Shown: positions 47,189 through 56,037, counted from the stretch's first letter. The stretch: DNA of 64,000 bases from Bifidobacterium adolescentis ATCC 15703 (GCF_000010425.1 NC_008618.1:1419946-1483945); one strand, 5' to 3'. Numbers and translations: made by a program. The notes: generated by a model from the sequence alone, not told the origin.

Positions 47189-47911
47189 TCACTCCTCCTC
47201 TACTGATGTAACGTTCTTGCCTAAGTTGAATTCTTTAACGTTCAAACCATGCCTAACGATGTGCCGATCGAGAAGCGGCGAATCCGGTGATTCGAATCTG
47301 ATAACGCCATCCTTCATAATCGGCATCCAGAAGCGCGAAATCAGATTATGGTCAGGATTCTCATCCGGATACGAGAATCCATGAAACATATATCCCATGT
47401 TCCATTCTCCATAAGAGTCGTAGAACCCTTCTCCCCCTCCGAATTCACACGGTTCGACATAAGCTTGGCATTCCCTAGCACCCAGAAAAATATCGCGACG
47501 GCCTCCTTGACGCACGGACCTCATCGCAATGTTGTGATGTTTGTTTTCATCACGATCATCAGCAAGTTCCTCCCTCAGGTCGTTCCATTCAAAATGCGCA
47601 AGAACTTGATACCTCACATCCTTTAAATATGTGTAGTATGAAAGATCATTTTTAACATTTTTTTTCTTGGGCTGGTACACAATAGTGCGAACACCTCTGC
47701 TCTCCGTCTGAATCTTATTCATGACTCGCACAGCATCAATGACCCACTTAAACGTGGGCTTCCAATAGATGCTCTCCGTAATCCCCTTCAATGCTTGATA
47801 CGTTGGCACCTGATACGAGTACTTCTCTCCACCAACACGCGTGGCGACTTCCGAGAACAATGCGTATCTACCCCAAACTTCATATTCGATTGAATTCCGA
47901 TGCCGTTCCAT
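47189..47911 (-). CDS. cas5: Cas5c, pre-crRNA processing endoribonuclease of type I-C
   Basis: In type I-C, which lacks Cas6, Cas5c cuts each repeat at the base of its hairpin and then stays bound to the 5' handle. The 240-residue protein starts SIEYEVWGRYALFSEVATRVGGEK and has the family stretches YQVPTYQALKGITESIYWKPT and RQGGRRDIFLGARECQAYVEP. AAAGGAG precedes the ATG at 47911; an upstream in-frame start at 47938 lacks a ribosome site. Its stop lies 1 bp before the cas8c ATG region. It is the first gene after the cas3 terminator, so it needs its own promoter. Confidence 0.95.
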   Translation of the reverse strand: MERHRNSIEYEVWGRYALFSEVATRVGGEKYSYQVPTYQALKGITESIYWKPTFKWVIDAVRVMNKIQTESRGVRTIVYQPKKKNVKNDLSYYTYLKDVRYQVLAHFEWNDLREELADDRDENKHHNIAMRSVRQGGRRDIFLGARECQAYVEPCEFGGGEGFYDSYGEWNMGYMFHGFSYPDENPDHNLISRFWMPIMKDGVIRFESPDSPLLDRHIVRHGLNVKEFNLGKNVTSVEEE

Positions 47912-47973
47912 ATAACTCCTTTGTAAACGGTCTTCCAAAGCTATTGGTTAATAGCGTACCACAAAAAATTTCT

Positions 47974-47989
47974 TATGCCATATATAGAA
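47974..47989 (-). promoter_or_regulatory. Putative guide target with TTC PAM upstream of cas5c
   Basis: On the minus strand TTC (47989-47987) is followed by TATATATGGCATA (47986-47974). These 13 bases match the first 13 bases after the repeat-like sequence at 48051-48083, except at position 6. The site is 63-78 bp before the cas5c start, in AT-rich DNA where the operon promoter must lie. TTC is the known PAM of type I-C systems. No perfect -35/-10 pair could be fixed here. Confidence 0.5.
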
Positions 47990-48050
47990 TCTAATAGGCG
48001 TTTCGCGGCATACGCTTTATCGACTATCCTTGTGCCTGTGGGATTCCCAC

Positions 48051-48117
48051 TGTCATCGCGCCAAGAGCGATGTGGATTGAAAATATATTTGGCATATGTG
48101 TTGCCCCCCCCCCCAAA
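48051..48117 (+). ncRNA. Putative crRNA-like regulatory RNA (degenerate repeat plus guide), CreR/CreA-like
   Basis: A lone repeat-like sequence lies antisense to the cas operon. CATCGC/GCGATG (48054-48059 and 48067-48072) form a 6-bp stem with a 7-nt loop, and TGGATTGAAA (48073-48082) equals the 3' handle of the array repeats; GTC also opens it. The bases from 48084 (TATATTTGGCATATG) act as a spacer with a partial, PAM-flanked match upstream of cas5c. A -10-like TATCCT (48025-48030) and a GTGGGA-T-TCCCAC palindrome (48038-48050) precede it. Cas5c could process it, and a partly matching guide would bind without cutting. Expression is unproven. Confidence 0.5.
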
Positions 48118-48165
48118 AAAAAAACTACGGCTCTCTCGCATACTCCTTGGAGCTTGCGAGAGAGC
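48115..48165 (-). terminator. Terminator after cas3, next to an 11-bp G tract
   Basis: On the minus strand, 12 bp after the cas3 stop, GCTCTCTCGCA and TGCGAGAGAGC (48130-48165) form an 11-bp stem capped by CTCC/GGAG, then GTAG and T10 (48115-48124). It is followed by G11 (48104-48114). It should end cas3 transcripts and separate cas3 from the cas5c operon. The paired homopolymers could vary in length. Confidence 0.8.
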
Positions 48166-48176
48166 ACTCATCCTTC

Positions 48177-50594
48177 CTACATCAGCAGGAGAGGCATCTC
48201 CGCCTCCCGTACTACGCCGTACTTGTCGTTGTAGTATTCCTCATTCAGCAAGAAAACTCCAAAATCCTCATTTGCTAACGAGATTGCATGCTTCCTGGCC
48301 AAACCACGATAGTCATCATCGAACAGGGAAACCGTATATTCCTGCAACCGCCTTAGCACTGAGATTTTCTCGGGTAATTCTCCCCTGTGGAGCATATCAA
48401 GTAACTCAGTCGCCTGACCATACGGGACCACAACATTGTGCGTGACATCCGGAATTACATGGAAGTTATCGCTAACCGTCTGAAAAGCCTGAGCAAAGCA
48501 CAAACCGTACTTTCCTCCCGTAGTATTCGTGAATTGAGATCGATCACATTCGTTGAAGGACAACAGATCATAAGCAGTCGTCGCTCCCTCCGCCCTTCCC
48601 CGAATTGGGCAATCCGTATAGCCTCCTTTACCATTACCGTCCTTCTTACGGAGAAGCATGTCATAGTACTGTTCCAGAATATTCGAAGACAGCAAATCCT
48701 TTCCTGGGTAGTTCTCCATAATCTGTAAAGTGAGCTGCTTACCCATTGCGATATCCGGCAGATACCTTTCCATGCTGTCTTCAGCTTTCAATGGATAGAC
48801 ATACACATTCTTTGGTTCTACCGATTCACCATTCCTATTGCAGCGCCCAGCGGCCTGCATAATACTGTCCAGACCAGCCATCGCCCTGACCACGCAAGCA
48901 AACGAAATGTCAACACCTGCCTCAATAAGCTGTGTGCTCACACAAATCACAGGTTTCGGATTGCCTGGATCAAGCAGCGCACCGATTCTGTTCAGACAAT
49001 CCGTTCTATGCCTTCCACACATGGCAGTACTGAGATGAATCAGCTCAAACTCATGATTCACATCAAGTCGTTCCAAGCATTGGAAAATCTCACGCGCTTC
49101 CTTTTTCAGGTTGACGATTGCCAAGCAATTGCCGTTCTCCCGCGCCTGCTGATAAATAATCTGCCCTAGTTCATCGCAGCTTTTATTTTCAGTTGAAGCA
49201 ACGATTCTTGTACGTCGAAGCTTGTCTTCATAGCTTTCCGTTTCAGCAATAAGATCAGGCTTTTCCGAAAGGAGCAGATTCTCTCGTTTGGTTTTTTCAA
49301 GTAACGGCTGCGTCGCAGAGCACAAAAGAATCGTTGAATTGGTAATCTTCGATAGGAAGCTGACGATCTCATTGAACAGATTGATTGTGTTCATCGGCAA
49401 CGACTGTATTTCATCAAAAATGATGACACTGTCGGCCATATTATGGAATTTCCGGAGTTTGGTTCCGCGAGCAGACATGACAGTCTCAAGGAATTCCACC
49501 ATAGTGGTAACAATTATCGGATTGTCCCAACGCTCTGCCGCCAACTTGCGCTGATGCTCCCCGGCATCCTCAAACTCACTCGACGCATTATCCGCTACAT
49601 CAGCGGAACGTTGCATACCTGCAGTGGAGTAATGCTCCAATAGAACATCGCTATCGGCGCTCAGACCAAGTACATCTCGGAAAGTCTTTGCCGTCTGAGT
49701 TGTGATAGACAAATATGGAATCACGTAAATGATCCGGTGCTTTCCTGTCTTCAGCGCATGATGCAACGCAAAATTTAGCGACGCCAACGTTTTACCGCCG
49801 CCAGTCGGAATCGACAAACGATAAATCCCGGTTTCCCGCGCCCCCGCCAAACAACACTGTTCATTAATCTGATGTCTTATCCTGTTTATTTCCGAACTCG
49901 AATCAAAAGATCTCATGCTTTTATCGAGTCGACTAATCAGATTCTGCCAATCAACCGCATTAGGCCGATACTGTTTTCGGGTCTCGAAACAAGCAGCATC
50001 CGTCCTATCCGCATCCACCAGTCGCGAATAAATCAGTTTAACGAGCAAACCTAGATAGAAGTATATGCTATCTTTCGACAGCCTCAGCGATTTAATTTTC
50101 TTCAGGAAACAAGCGATATCTTCCGCTGAACCTCGGAAATTCGATTGCAGATCGAGCGCCAAACCGTTAAGCCCCCGCTTGATTTCTTGATACGCATACT
50201 TCTCGTTGCTTTTGTCCGACTCCGTGAACCCAAGAAGAAAAGCTCTATTCCCGGACTCGTCAATGCAATCAGGAAGACCTCCGTGATGTTTAGAAATGGC
50301 AAGCTCAAGAATTTCCTTTGCTATCTCTTCAATTTCCCCTTTCGACTCGAAAAAATCATTGACGACAAACGCCCCTTGACGGGCATGCTGCACATCTCCC
50401 CTATGCCCATCATCCGATAACAGATATGTTTGGAACTGCTGAGCAACCTTCCCGACATCATGCAAGACGGCTGCCGTACGTGAAATATCAGCGAATTCAT
50501 CCTCGAAACCACTAGCCAATCTTCCTGTACCATGAAGATGGTCATACAAAGTCTGAGTATTGCCTTCCTCATCTTTACGAGCTAATAGAACCAT
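48177..50594 (-). CDS. cas3: CRISPR-associated nuclease-helicase Cas3 (type I-C)
   Basis: Cas3 is recruited by Cas8c to target DNA, nicks it and degrades it processively. The 805-residue protein has an N-terminal HD nuclease (VLHDVGK with His45-Asp46, DVQHARQ near 70, KHHGG near 104) and an SF2 helicase with PTGGGKT at 263-269, DEIQ at 394-397 and CSAT at 425-428, then VCVSTQLIEAGVDISF (motif V region) and AAGRCNRNGE (motif VI). All key residues are present. AAAGGAG precedes the ATG. It has its own terminator, so it forms a separate unit from the other cas genes. Confidence 0.95.
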   Translation of the reverse strand: MVLLARKDEEGNTQTLYDHLHGTGRLASGFEDEFADISRTAAVLHDVGKVAQQFQTYLLSDDGHRGDVQHARQGAFVVNDFFESKGEIEEIAKEILELAISKHHGGLPDCIDESGNRAFLLGFTESDKSNEKYAYQEIKRGLNGLALDLQSNFRGSAEDIACFLKKIKSLRLSKDSIYFYLGLLVKLIYSRLVDADRTDAACFETRKQYRPNAVDWQNLISRLDKSMRSFDSSSEINRIRHQINEQCCLAGARETGIYRLSIPTGGGKTLASLNFALHHALKTGKHRIIYVIPYLSITTQTAKTFRDVLGLSADSDVLLEHYSTAGMQRSADVADNASSEFEDAGEHQRKLAAERWDNPIIVTTMVEFLETVMSARGTKLRKFHNMADSVIIFDEIQSLPMNTINLFNEIVSFLSKITNSTILLCSATQPLLEKTKRENLLLSEKPDLIAETESYEDKLRRTRIVASTENKSCDELGQIIYQQARENGNCLAIVNLKKEAREIFQCLERLDVNHEFELIHLSTAMCGRHRTDCLNRIGALLDPGNPKPVICVSTQLIEAGVDISFACVVRAMAGLDSIMQAAGRCNRNGESVEPKNVYVYPLKAEDSMERYLPDIAMGKQLTLQIMENYPGKDLLSSNILEQYYDMLLRKKDGNGKGGYTDCPIRGRAEGATTAYDLLSFNECDRSQFTNTTGGKYGLCFAQAFQTVSDNFHVIPDVTHNVVVPYGQATELLDMLHRGELPEKISVLRRLQEYTVSLFDDDYRGLARKHAISLANEDFGVFLLNEEYYNDKYGVVREAEMPLLLM

Positions 50595-50666
50595 AACCTG
50601 CTCCTTTACAGATACCCCCCTGAATAGTCTTTACTCTACCGCATTCCAGCAAAAGATAAAAACGAA

Positions 50667-50708
50667 ATGATTGATTCGAAGATTACCGTATGATTGATTC
50701 GAAGATTA
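50667..50708 (-). promoter_or_regulatory. Two exact 19-bp direct repeats upstream of cas3
   Basis: ATGATTGATTCGAAGATTA occurs at 50667-50685 and again at 50690-50708, separated by CCGT, so the period is 23 bp, about two DNA turns. The core holds TTCGAA. They lie 75-115 bp before the cas3 start and are likely binding sites for a regulator of cas3. No promoter hexamers could be fixed with confidence. Confidence 0.6.
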
Positions 50709-50760
50709 TCGTCGCCAAATACCTGTGCATACGTAGTACGCCCCAACACAAATAGCAGTA

Positions 50761-50806
50761 GGGGGTGTGTTTCTCCTGCCAAACTCGACAGGAGAAACAC
50801 ACCCCC
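50761..50806 (-). terminator. Terminator hairpin after ileS
   Basis: GGGGGTGTGTTTCTCCTG (50761-50778) pairs perfectly over 18 bp with 50789-50806 around a 10-nt loop. It lies 36 bp past the ileS stop and upstream of cas3, insulating the two units. The tail has only short T-stretches. Confidence 0.75.
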
Positions 50807-50842
50807 ACATACTATCGTCAGTCAGCCACCCAGCCAACCACC

Positions 50843-53800
50843 TCAGACCTTAGCAACCTCCACGCCCAGCTCGGCGCCGGCTTCGACGCTTACACTGTCG
50901 GACGAGGTGTCATGCGCCACGAGGTCCTTGAACTGTTCGACCTTGGCCACATCGTCCGCGGGCACGGTCACCTTCAGCGTGATGCGGTCGGAAATTTCCA
51001 GGCCAGCGGCCTTACGGGCCTCCTGCACGGCGCGGATCACGTCGCGGGCGTAGCCTTCGGCCAGCAGGTCGTCGTTCAGTTCGGTGTCGAGGATCACGAA
51101 GCCACCGGTCGGCAGCGCGGCGGACACGGAGTTCGCAGCCTCCTGCGCGTTCTCCTCCTCCACACGGTTGATCAGCTCGTATTCGCCTTCCTCAAGCGCA
51201 ATCTCGCCGTTCGGAGTCTCACACACAGGCACGCCGGCGGCGTCCACATGCCAGGCACCGCTCTTGGACGCCTTGATGGCGAACTGCACGTCCTTACGCA
51301 GGCGCTTGCCGGCCACACGCGCGTTCACGCGCAGCTCGTTCACGATCTTCAGACCCTGGGAGCCGGCGTCCTCCAGCGTGCAGAACTCGATATCCTTCAC
51401 GTTGAGCTCGCCCTTCAACACGTCGCTGTAGGCGGCGACCGCATCCGGGTTCTCGACCACCACGGTCAGCTTGGCGAGCGGCTGGCGCACGCGAATCTGC
51501 TTGGCCTTACGCATGGAAAGCGTGCCGGAAACAACCTCACGCACCTTCTCCATCGCGTCCACTAGCTTGGCATCGTCCTGCAGCACGGCACCCAGCTCGG
51601 TGGTCTCGCCGGTCTTCTCGTCGGCAAGGAACGGCCAGTCGGCCAGATGCACGGATTCGCCGCCAGTCAGGCCGCGCCACACGGCTTCAGCCTCCATCGG
51701 AGCCAGCGGAGCCAGCACGCGCATGAAGGTTTCCAGCACGGTGTACAGCGTGTTGAACGCGTTCTCATCACCGGCACCGAAACGTTCGCGGTTGTTGCGG
51801 ATGTACCAGTTGGTCAGCACGTCGATGAAATCGCTCGCCGCATCGCACGCGTCGGAAATGTAGAAGTTGTCCAGCGCATGCTGGGTCTTCTCCACTAGGC
51901 GGCGCAGACGGGCCAGCAGGTAGCGGTCCATCTCCGGCAGCTTCGCCACTTCGTCGGCACGCAGCTTGCGCGCGTCGTACCCGGCCGCGTTGGCGTACAG
52001 CGTGAAGAAGTAGTAGGAGCTCCACACCGGCAGCATGACCTGGCGCACGGTGTCGCGGATGCCATCAGCGGTGACGATCAGGTTGCCGCCGCGCAGGATC
52101 GGCGAGCTCATGAGGAACCAACGCATGGCGTCGGAGCCGAAGTCGTTGAACACGCCGTTCACGTCCGGGTAGTTGCGCAGGTGCTTCGACATCTTCTGTC
52201 CGTCGGAGCCGAGCACGATACCGTGGCAGATCACGTTCTTGAACGCCGGCCTGTCGAACAGGGCGGTCGCCATGACGTGCTGCACGTAGAACCAGCCACG
52301 GGTCTGGCCGATGTATTCCACGATGTAGTCGCACGGGAAGTGCTGTTCGAAGGTTTCCTTGTTCTCGAACGGGTAATGGTACTGGGCGAAGCTCATCGAA
52401 CCGGATTCGAACCAGCAGTCCATCACGTCGCTGATGCGGTGCATGTGGCTCTTGCCAGTCGGGTCGTCCGGGTTGACGCGGGTCAGCTCGTCGATGTACG
52501 GACGGTGCATGTTGATATTGCCGTCCTTGTCGCGCGGGTAATCGCCGAAATCGGCCTTCAGCTCGTCAAGCGAGCCGTACACGTCCACGCGCGGGTACTT
52601 CGGATCGTCGGAGACCCACACCGGAATCGGGGAACCCCAGAAACGGTTGCGGGAAATCGACCAATCGCGTGCGTTCGCCAGCCACTTGCCGAACTGGCCG
52701 TCCTTCACGTTGTTCGGAATCCAGTTGATCTGCTGGTTGAGTTCGAGCAGGCGGTCCTTGATCTTGGTGACGGCCACGAACCAGGAGCTCACCGGCTTGT
52801 AGATCAGCGGGGTGGCGCAACGCCAGCAGTGCGGGTAGGAGTGCACGTAGCTCTTCTCCTGGAAGAGGATGGCGCGCTGCTCCTCCGGAATGCGGGCCAG
52901 CGGGCCGTCACCGGCGCGCAGGTTGCGCAGGATCGGCTTGTTGGCGTCGAACACGTACAGGCCTTCGTAATCCGGGCACAGCGACGTGAACTTGCAGCCC
53001 GCGTCGAGCACGTCGATGCTCTTGATGCCCTTGGCGTTGAGCGTGTTCATATCGTCTTCGCCGTACGGTGCCTGGTGCACGAGGCCGGTACCTTCAACGG
53101 TGTCGACGTAGTCGGCGGTGAAGATCTGGTAGCCTTCCGGCCCCGGCACCTTGCCTTCGACGGCGTTCTCGTCGCCCGCGAAGTACGGGAAGACCGGATA
53201 GTAGCGCCAGCCTTCCATTTCGGCGCCCTTGAGCTCGCGCACGATCTCGTAGTTCTCGCCGAGTTCCTTCTCGTAGGAGCCGAGCAGCGGCTTGCCGAGG
53301 TAGAACTTCTTGCCGGCGAACTTGCCTTCGGTCGGACGCACCTCGACATAGTCGATGTCGGCACCGACCACGATGGCGAAGTTGGTCGGCACGGTCCACG
53401 GAGTGGTGGTCCAGAAGACGGCGTAGGCATCCTCCTCGTCGCGCAGCTTCACGGCCACGGACACAGTGGTGTCCTGACGATCCTGGTACACGTCCGCATC
53501 CATGCGCAGCTCGTGCGCGCTCAGCGGGGTCTGGTCCTTCGGGCAGTACGGCAGCACGCGGTAGCCCTGGTATGCCAGTCCCTTGTCGTACAGCTGCTTG
53601 AAGGCCCACATCACGGACTCCATGTACGTGATGTTCAGGGTCTTGTAGCCGTGCTCGAAATCGACCCAGCGGGCCTGACGGTGCACGTAGTCCTTCCACT
53701 CGTTCGTGTACTTGAGCACGGACGCGCGGCAGGCGTCGTTGAACTTGTCGATGCCCAGTTCCTTGATCTGGTCGACGGAGTCGATGCCCAGTTCCTTCTG

Positions 53801-54148
53801 GGCCTCAAGCTCGGCCGGCAGACCGTGCGTGTCCCAGCCGAACACGCGGTTGACGCGGTGGCCCTTCATGGTCTGGTAACGCGGGATGACGTCCTTCGCG
53901 TAACCGGTCAGCAGGTGGCCGTAGTGCGGCAGGCCGTTGGCGAACGGCGGGCCGTCGAAGAAGACGAATTCGTTCTGGCTGTGGTCGCCGGAAGGACGGC
54001 GTTCGATGGACTTCTGGAAGGTGTCGTCCTTATCCCAGTAGTCGAGCACGGACTCCTCCAGCTTGGGGAAGCTGGGGTTCGGCGCGACGTTGGCGCTCTG
54101 CTCGCCGGCAGCAGCCTTCGGATACACATGATTGGTGGATTCGCTCAC
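50843..54148 (-). CDS. ileS: Isoleucyl-tRNA synthetase
   Basis: A class I synthetase that charges tRNA-Ile. The 1101-residue protein has the HIGH-type motif PHYGHLLTG, the FFDGPPFANG approach, the CP1 editing domain (WTTTPWTVPTNFAIVVG), the KMSKS motif QKMSKHLRNY and a C-terminal anticodon-binding region. Lack of the bacterial C-terminal zinc-finger cysteines and the long form fit the eukaryote-like actinobacterial IleS. GTG at 54148 is chosen because ACGAGGA lies 7 nt upstream and is the site controlled by the T-box leader; an ATG at 54175 has no ribosome site. Confidence 0.94.
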   Translation of the reverse strand: MSESTNHVYPKAAAGEQSANVAPNPSFPKLEESVLDYWDKDDTFQKSIERRPSGDHSQNEFVFFDGPPFANGLPHYGHLLTGYAKDVIPRYQTMKGHRVNRVFGWDTHGLPAELEAQKELGIDSVDQIKELGIDKFNDACRASVLKYTNEWKDYVHRQARWVDFEHGYKTLNITYMESVMWAFKQLYDKGLAYQGYRVLPYCPKDQTPLSAHELRMDADVYQDRQDTTVSVAVKLRDEEDAYAVFWTTTPWTVPTNFAIVVGADIDYVEVRPTEGKFAGKKFYLGKPLLGSYEKELGENYEIVRELKGAEMEGWRYYPVFPYFAGDENAVEGKVPGPEGYQIFTADYVDTVEGTGLVHQAPYGEDDMNTLNAKGIKSIDVLDAGCKFTSLCPDYEGLYVFDANKPILRNLRAGDGPLARIPEEQRAILFQEKSYVHSYPHCWRCATPLIYKPVSSWFVAVTKIKDRLLELNQQINWIPNNVKDGQFGKWLANARDWSISRNRFWGSPIPVWVSDDPKYPRVDVYGSLDELKADFGDYPRDKDGNINMHRPYIDELTRVNPDDPTGKSHMHRISDVMDCWFESGSMSFAQYHYPFENKETFEQHFPCDYIVEYIGQTRGWFYVQHVMATALFDRPAFKNVICHGIVLGSDGQKMSKHLRNYPDVNGVFNDFGSDAMRWFLMSSPILRGGNLIVTADGIRDTVRQVMLPVWSSYYFFTLYANAAGYDARKLRADEVAKLPEMDRYLLARLRRLVEKTQHALDNFYISDACDAASDFIDVLTNWYIRNNRERFGAGDENAFNTLYTVLETFMRVLAPLAPMEAEAVWRGLTGGESVHLADWPFLADEKTGETTELGAVLQDDAKLVDAMEKVREVVSGTLSMRKAKQIRVRQPLAKLTVVVENPDAVAAYSDVLKGELNVKDIEFCTLEDAGSQGLKIVNELRVNARVAGKRLRKDVQFAIKASKSGAWHVDAAGVPVCETPNGEIALEEGEYELINRVEEENAQEAANSVSAALPTGGFVILDTELNDDLLAEGYARDVIRAVQEARKAAGLEISDRITLKVTVPADDVAKVEQFKDLVAHDTSSDSVSVEAGAELGVEVAKV

Positions 54149-54155
54149 CGTATGC

Positions 54156-54412
54156 TCCTCGTTTGGCGGTTTCATTACTTACCTTACGAGGACGATGGCT
54201 TCCGTGCGATCGCGCACGTCCGGCACCGCGGTACCACCTCGCTTGCCGCACTTCCCTGTTGTTCCCACGCAGGTTGTCCGCCTGCGCAGGTCTCGTACGA
54301 CCGCTTGACATTCGGCTGTTCGGGCCGACCCCGCCGGTTCTACTAAGCCTCGCCAGAAAGCGTCGGCCGTTCTTCCGGAAACTCCCCGCTGATGACGGAT
54401 CATCGCTTTTCG
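54156..54412 (-). promoter_or_regulatory. Translational T-box riboswitch of ileS
   Basis: The leader contains the T-box core GGTGGTACCGCGG (54226-54238, minus strand), which pairs with the acceptor end of uncharged tRNA. Downstream, TCCTCGT (54186-54192) is fully complementary to the ribosome site ACGAGGA (54156-54162), forming a sequestering helix instead of a terminator. This is the translational T-box design known for actinobacterial ileS genes. Low charged tRNA-Ile would free the site and raise IleS synthesis. Stem I was not drawn in detail. Confidence 0.88.
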
Positions 54413-54455
54413 TTTCAAATCGTCAGCCTAGCACGCCGTACGAACGTAGAAACGC

Positions 54456-54489
54456 GAAAAGCCGCACGGTGTCCACCATGCGGCTTTCG
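54456..54489 (-). terminator. Terminator after the GPH transporter gene
   Basis: AAAGCCGCA (54458-54466) and TGCGGCTTT (54479-54487) form a 9-bp stem with a 12-nt loop and short T-runs on each side. It separates the transporter gene from the ileS leader. Confidence 0.75.
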
Positions 54490-54564
54490 TAATCGCAAAA
54501 CAATCGAAATACAATCGGCAGGCCGACCACGAATCGACCGAAGACGATCGCGCTCGGCGGCGAA

Positions 54565-56037
54565 TCAGCCTTCGTTCAGCTGAGCCTCGAGCTGCCTGAC
54601 GATACCGTCGTGCATCTTCTCGGTGATCTTCACCTTGAGCAGGAACACGACCGCGCTCAGGATGATGACCGCGAGCGGCACATAGAAGGCGCAGATCTCG
54701 AAGATCCGGATGTTCGCGGCGGTCATGTCGGCTGCGGTGGCGTTGCCGATCATGCCGGCGGCGATGGCCACGGCTCCGACGATGCCGTTCGAGCACGCGC
54801 CCGCGATCTTGTCGAGCATCGGACGGACAGACAGGGTGACGGCCTCGTTGCGCTTGCCGTTCTTCAGCTGGCCGTACTCGATGGAATCGGTCAGGGAAAG
54901 GATGGCCGTCATCTGGATAAAGGTCTGCGGCAGATAGAAGAAGACAAGACCGACGGTGACGACCGGCAGGCTGGTGGGGTTGATGATGAACAGCAGATAG
55001 CCGATGACCATAAGCACCATGCCGCCGAGGTACAGGTAGCGGCGCGGAATGCGCTTGTTCAGAATCGGGTACAGCGGAGCCATAACGATGCCCGCGACGA
55101 CGGAGACGACGCCGACGATGGAATAGGCTGCAGAGTTGTTCAGAATGAACTTGAACAGATACATGAGCACGCCGGTGGTGGCCACGTTGGCGATGGCGTA
55201 CAGCAGGTAGGACAGGGCCACCCACAACAGCTGGTCGTTCTGTGCGAGAGCCTTGAACGCGGCGAGCGGGCCGCCGTTGTCCTCGGCCTTGGTGCGCAGG
55301 GTGCTGGAGCTTTCCTTGGTGCCGAACGCGACGGAGCACACGGTGAGGACGCCGAGAATAGCCACGATGATGGCGAAGCAGGTCCAGCCGCTCTGGCTCT
55401 CCTGATGCTTGCCGGTGAAGATGTAGCTGAAGTAAGTGACGATCGGAATGACCACGATGGTCAGGCCGTTGTAGCCGATGGAGCCGCCGAAGGAACCGAG
55501 GGCGGTGTAGGTGGAGCGCTCATGGGAGTCGGAGGACAGCGCCGGGATCATGCCCCAATAGGAGATGTCGCGCAGGGAGTAGAACACGTCGAGCACGATG
55601 AAGGTGATGACGAACAGCACGATGAACAGCGTGGTGTTGACGTTCACCAAGCCGAACAGGCCGGTGTAGACCAGCACGAGCAGAACGGCGGAAACGGTGC
55701 CGCCGATGAGCTGCCACGGCTTGAAGCGCCCCCATTTGGTATTGGTGTTGTCGACGATGTTGCCCAGCAGCGGATCGATGAAGATCTCCGCGATGCGGAT
55801 GACAACCACAAGGCCGGTGATGACGCCGATGAGCTTGGTGGCGAGCGCCTTGTCGACCCCGGAGAACAGCGAGCTGGTGACGTAGACGATGAAGTAGGTG
55901 CTCAGCGCGTTGTAGAAGGCGGATTGGCCGACGTTGCCGAACGAATAGGCCACGCGGGACAGCAGACTGCCTTTCCTGGTTGGCTTCGCAGACTGCTGCG
56001 TCTCCTTCGGTGCGGCTGCGACATTGGATTCTGCCAT
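54565..56037 (-). CDS. GPH-family sugar:cation symporter
   Basis: A 490-residue, 12-helix transporter of the glycoside-pentoside-hexuronide family. Diagnostic parts are SFGNVGQSAFYNALSTYFIVY, the helix 2-3 motif IAEIFIDPLLGNIVDNTNTKWGRFKPW (in part), YSLRDISYWGMIPALS and the helix 10-11 segment ILSLTDSIEYGQLKNGKRNEA. Bifidobacterial relatives import galactosides, but no glycosidase lies beside it to confirm the substrate. AAGGAG precedes the ATG. A LacI regulator upstream on the same strand probably controls it. Confidence 0.85.
   Translation of the reverse strand: MAESNVAAAPKETQQSAKPTRKGSLLSRVAYSFGNVGQSAFYNALSTYFIVYVTSSLFSGVDKALATKLIGVITGLVVVIRIAEIFIDPLLGNIVDNTNTKWGRFKPWQLIGGTVSAVLLVLVYTGLFGLVNVNTTLFIVLFVITFIVLDVFYSLRDISYWGMIPALSSDSHERSTYTALGSFGGSIGYNGLTIVVIPIVTYFSYIFTGKHQESQSGWTCFAIIVAILGVLTVCSVAFGTKESSSTLRTKAEDNGGPLAAFKALAQNDQLLWVALSYLLYAIANVATTGVLMYLFKFILNNSAAYSIVGVVSVVAGIVMAPLYPILNKRIPRRYLYLGGMVLMVIGYLLFIINPTSLPVVTVGLVFFYLPQTFIQMTAILSLTDSIEYGQLKNGKRNEAVTLSVRPMLDKIAGACSNGIVGAVAIAAGMIGNATAADMTAANIRIFEICAFYVPLAVIILSAVVFLLKVKITEKMHDGIVRQLEAQLNEG

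Noticed and set aside
48129-48165. A second degenerate repeat (as in CreA) at the 3' side of the putative guide
   Set aside because: The hairpin shares GCTCTC-like bases with the repeat but lacks the GGATTGAAA handle and is fully explained as the cas3 terminator.
52181-54346. A 721-residue open frame antisense to ileS
   Set aside because: It runs across the ileS start and T-box, is rich in Val/His/Asp repeats typical of shadows, and lacks any domain.
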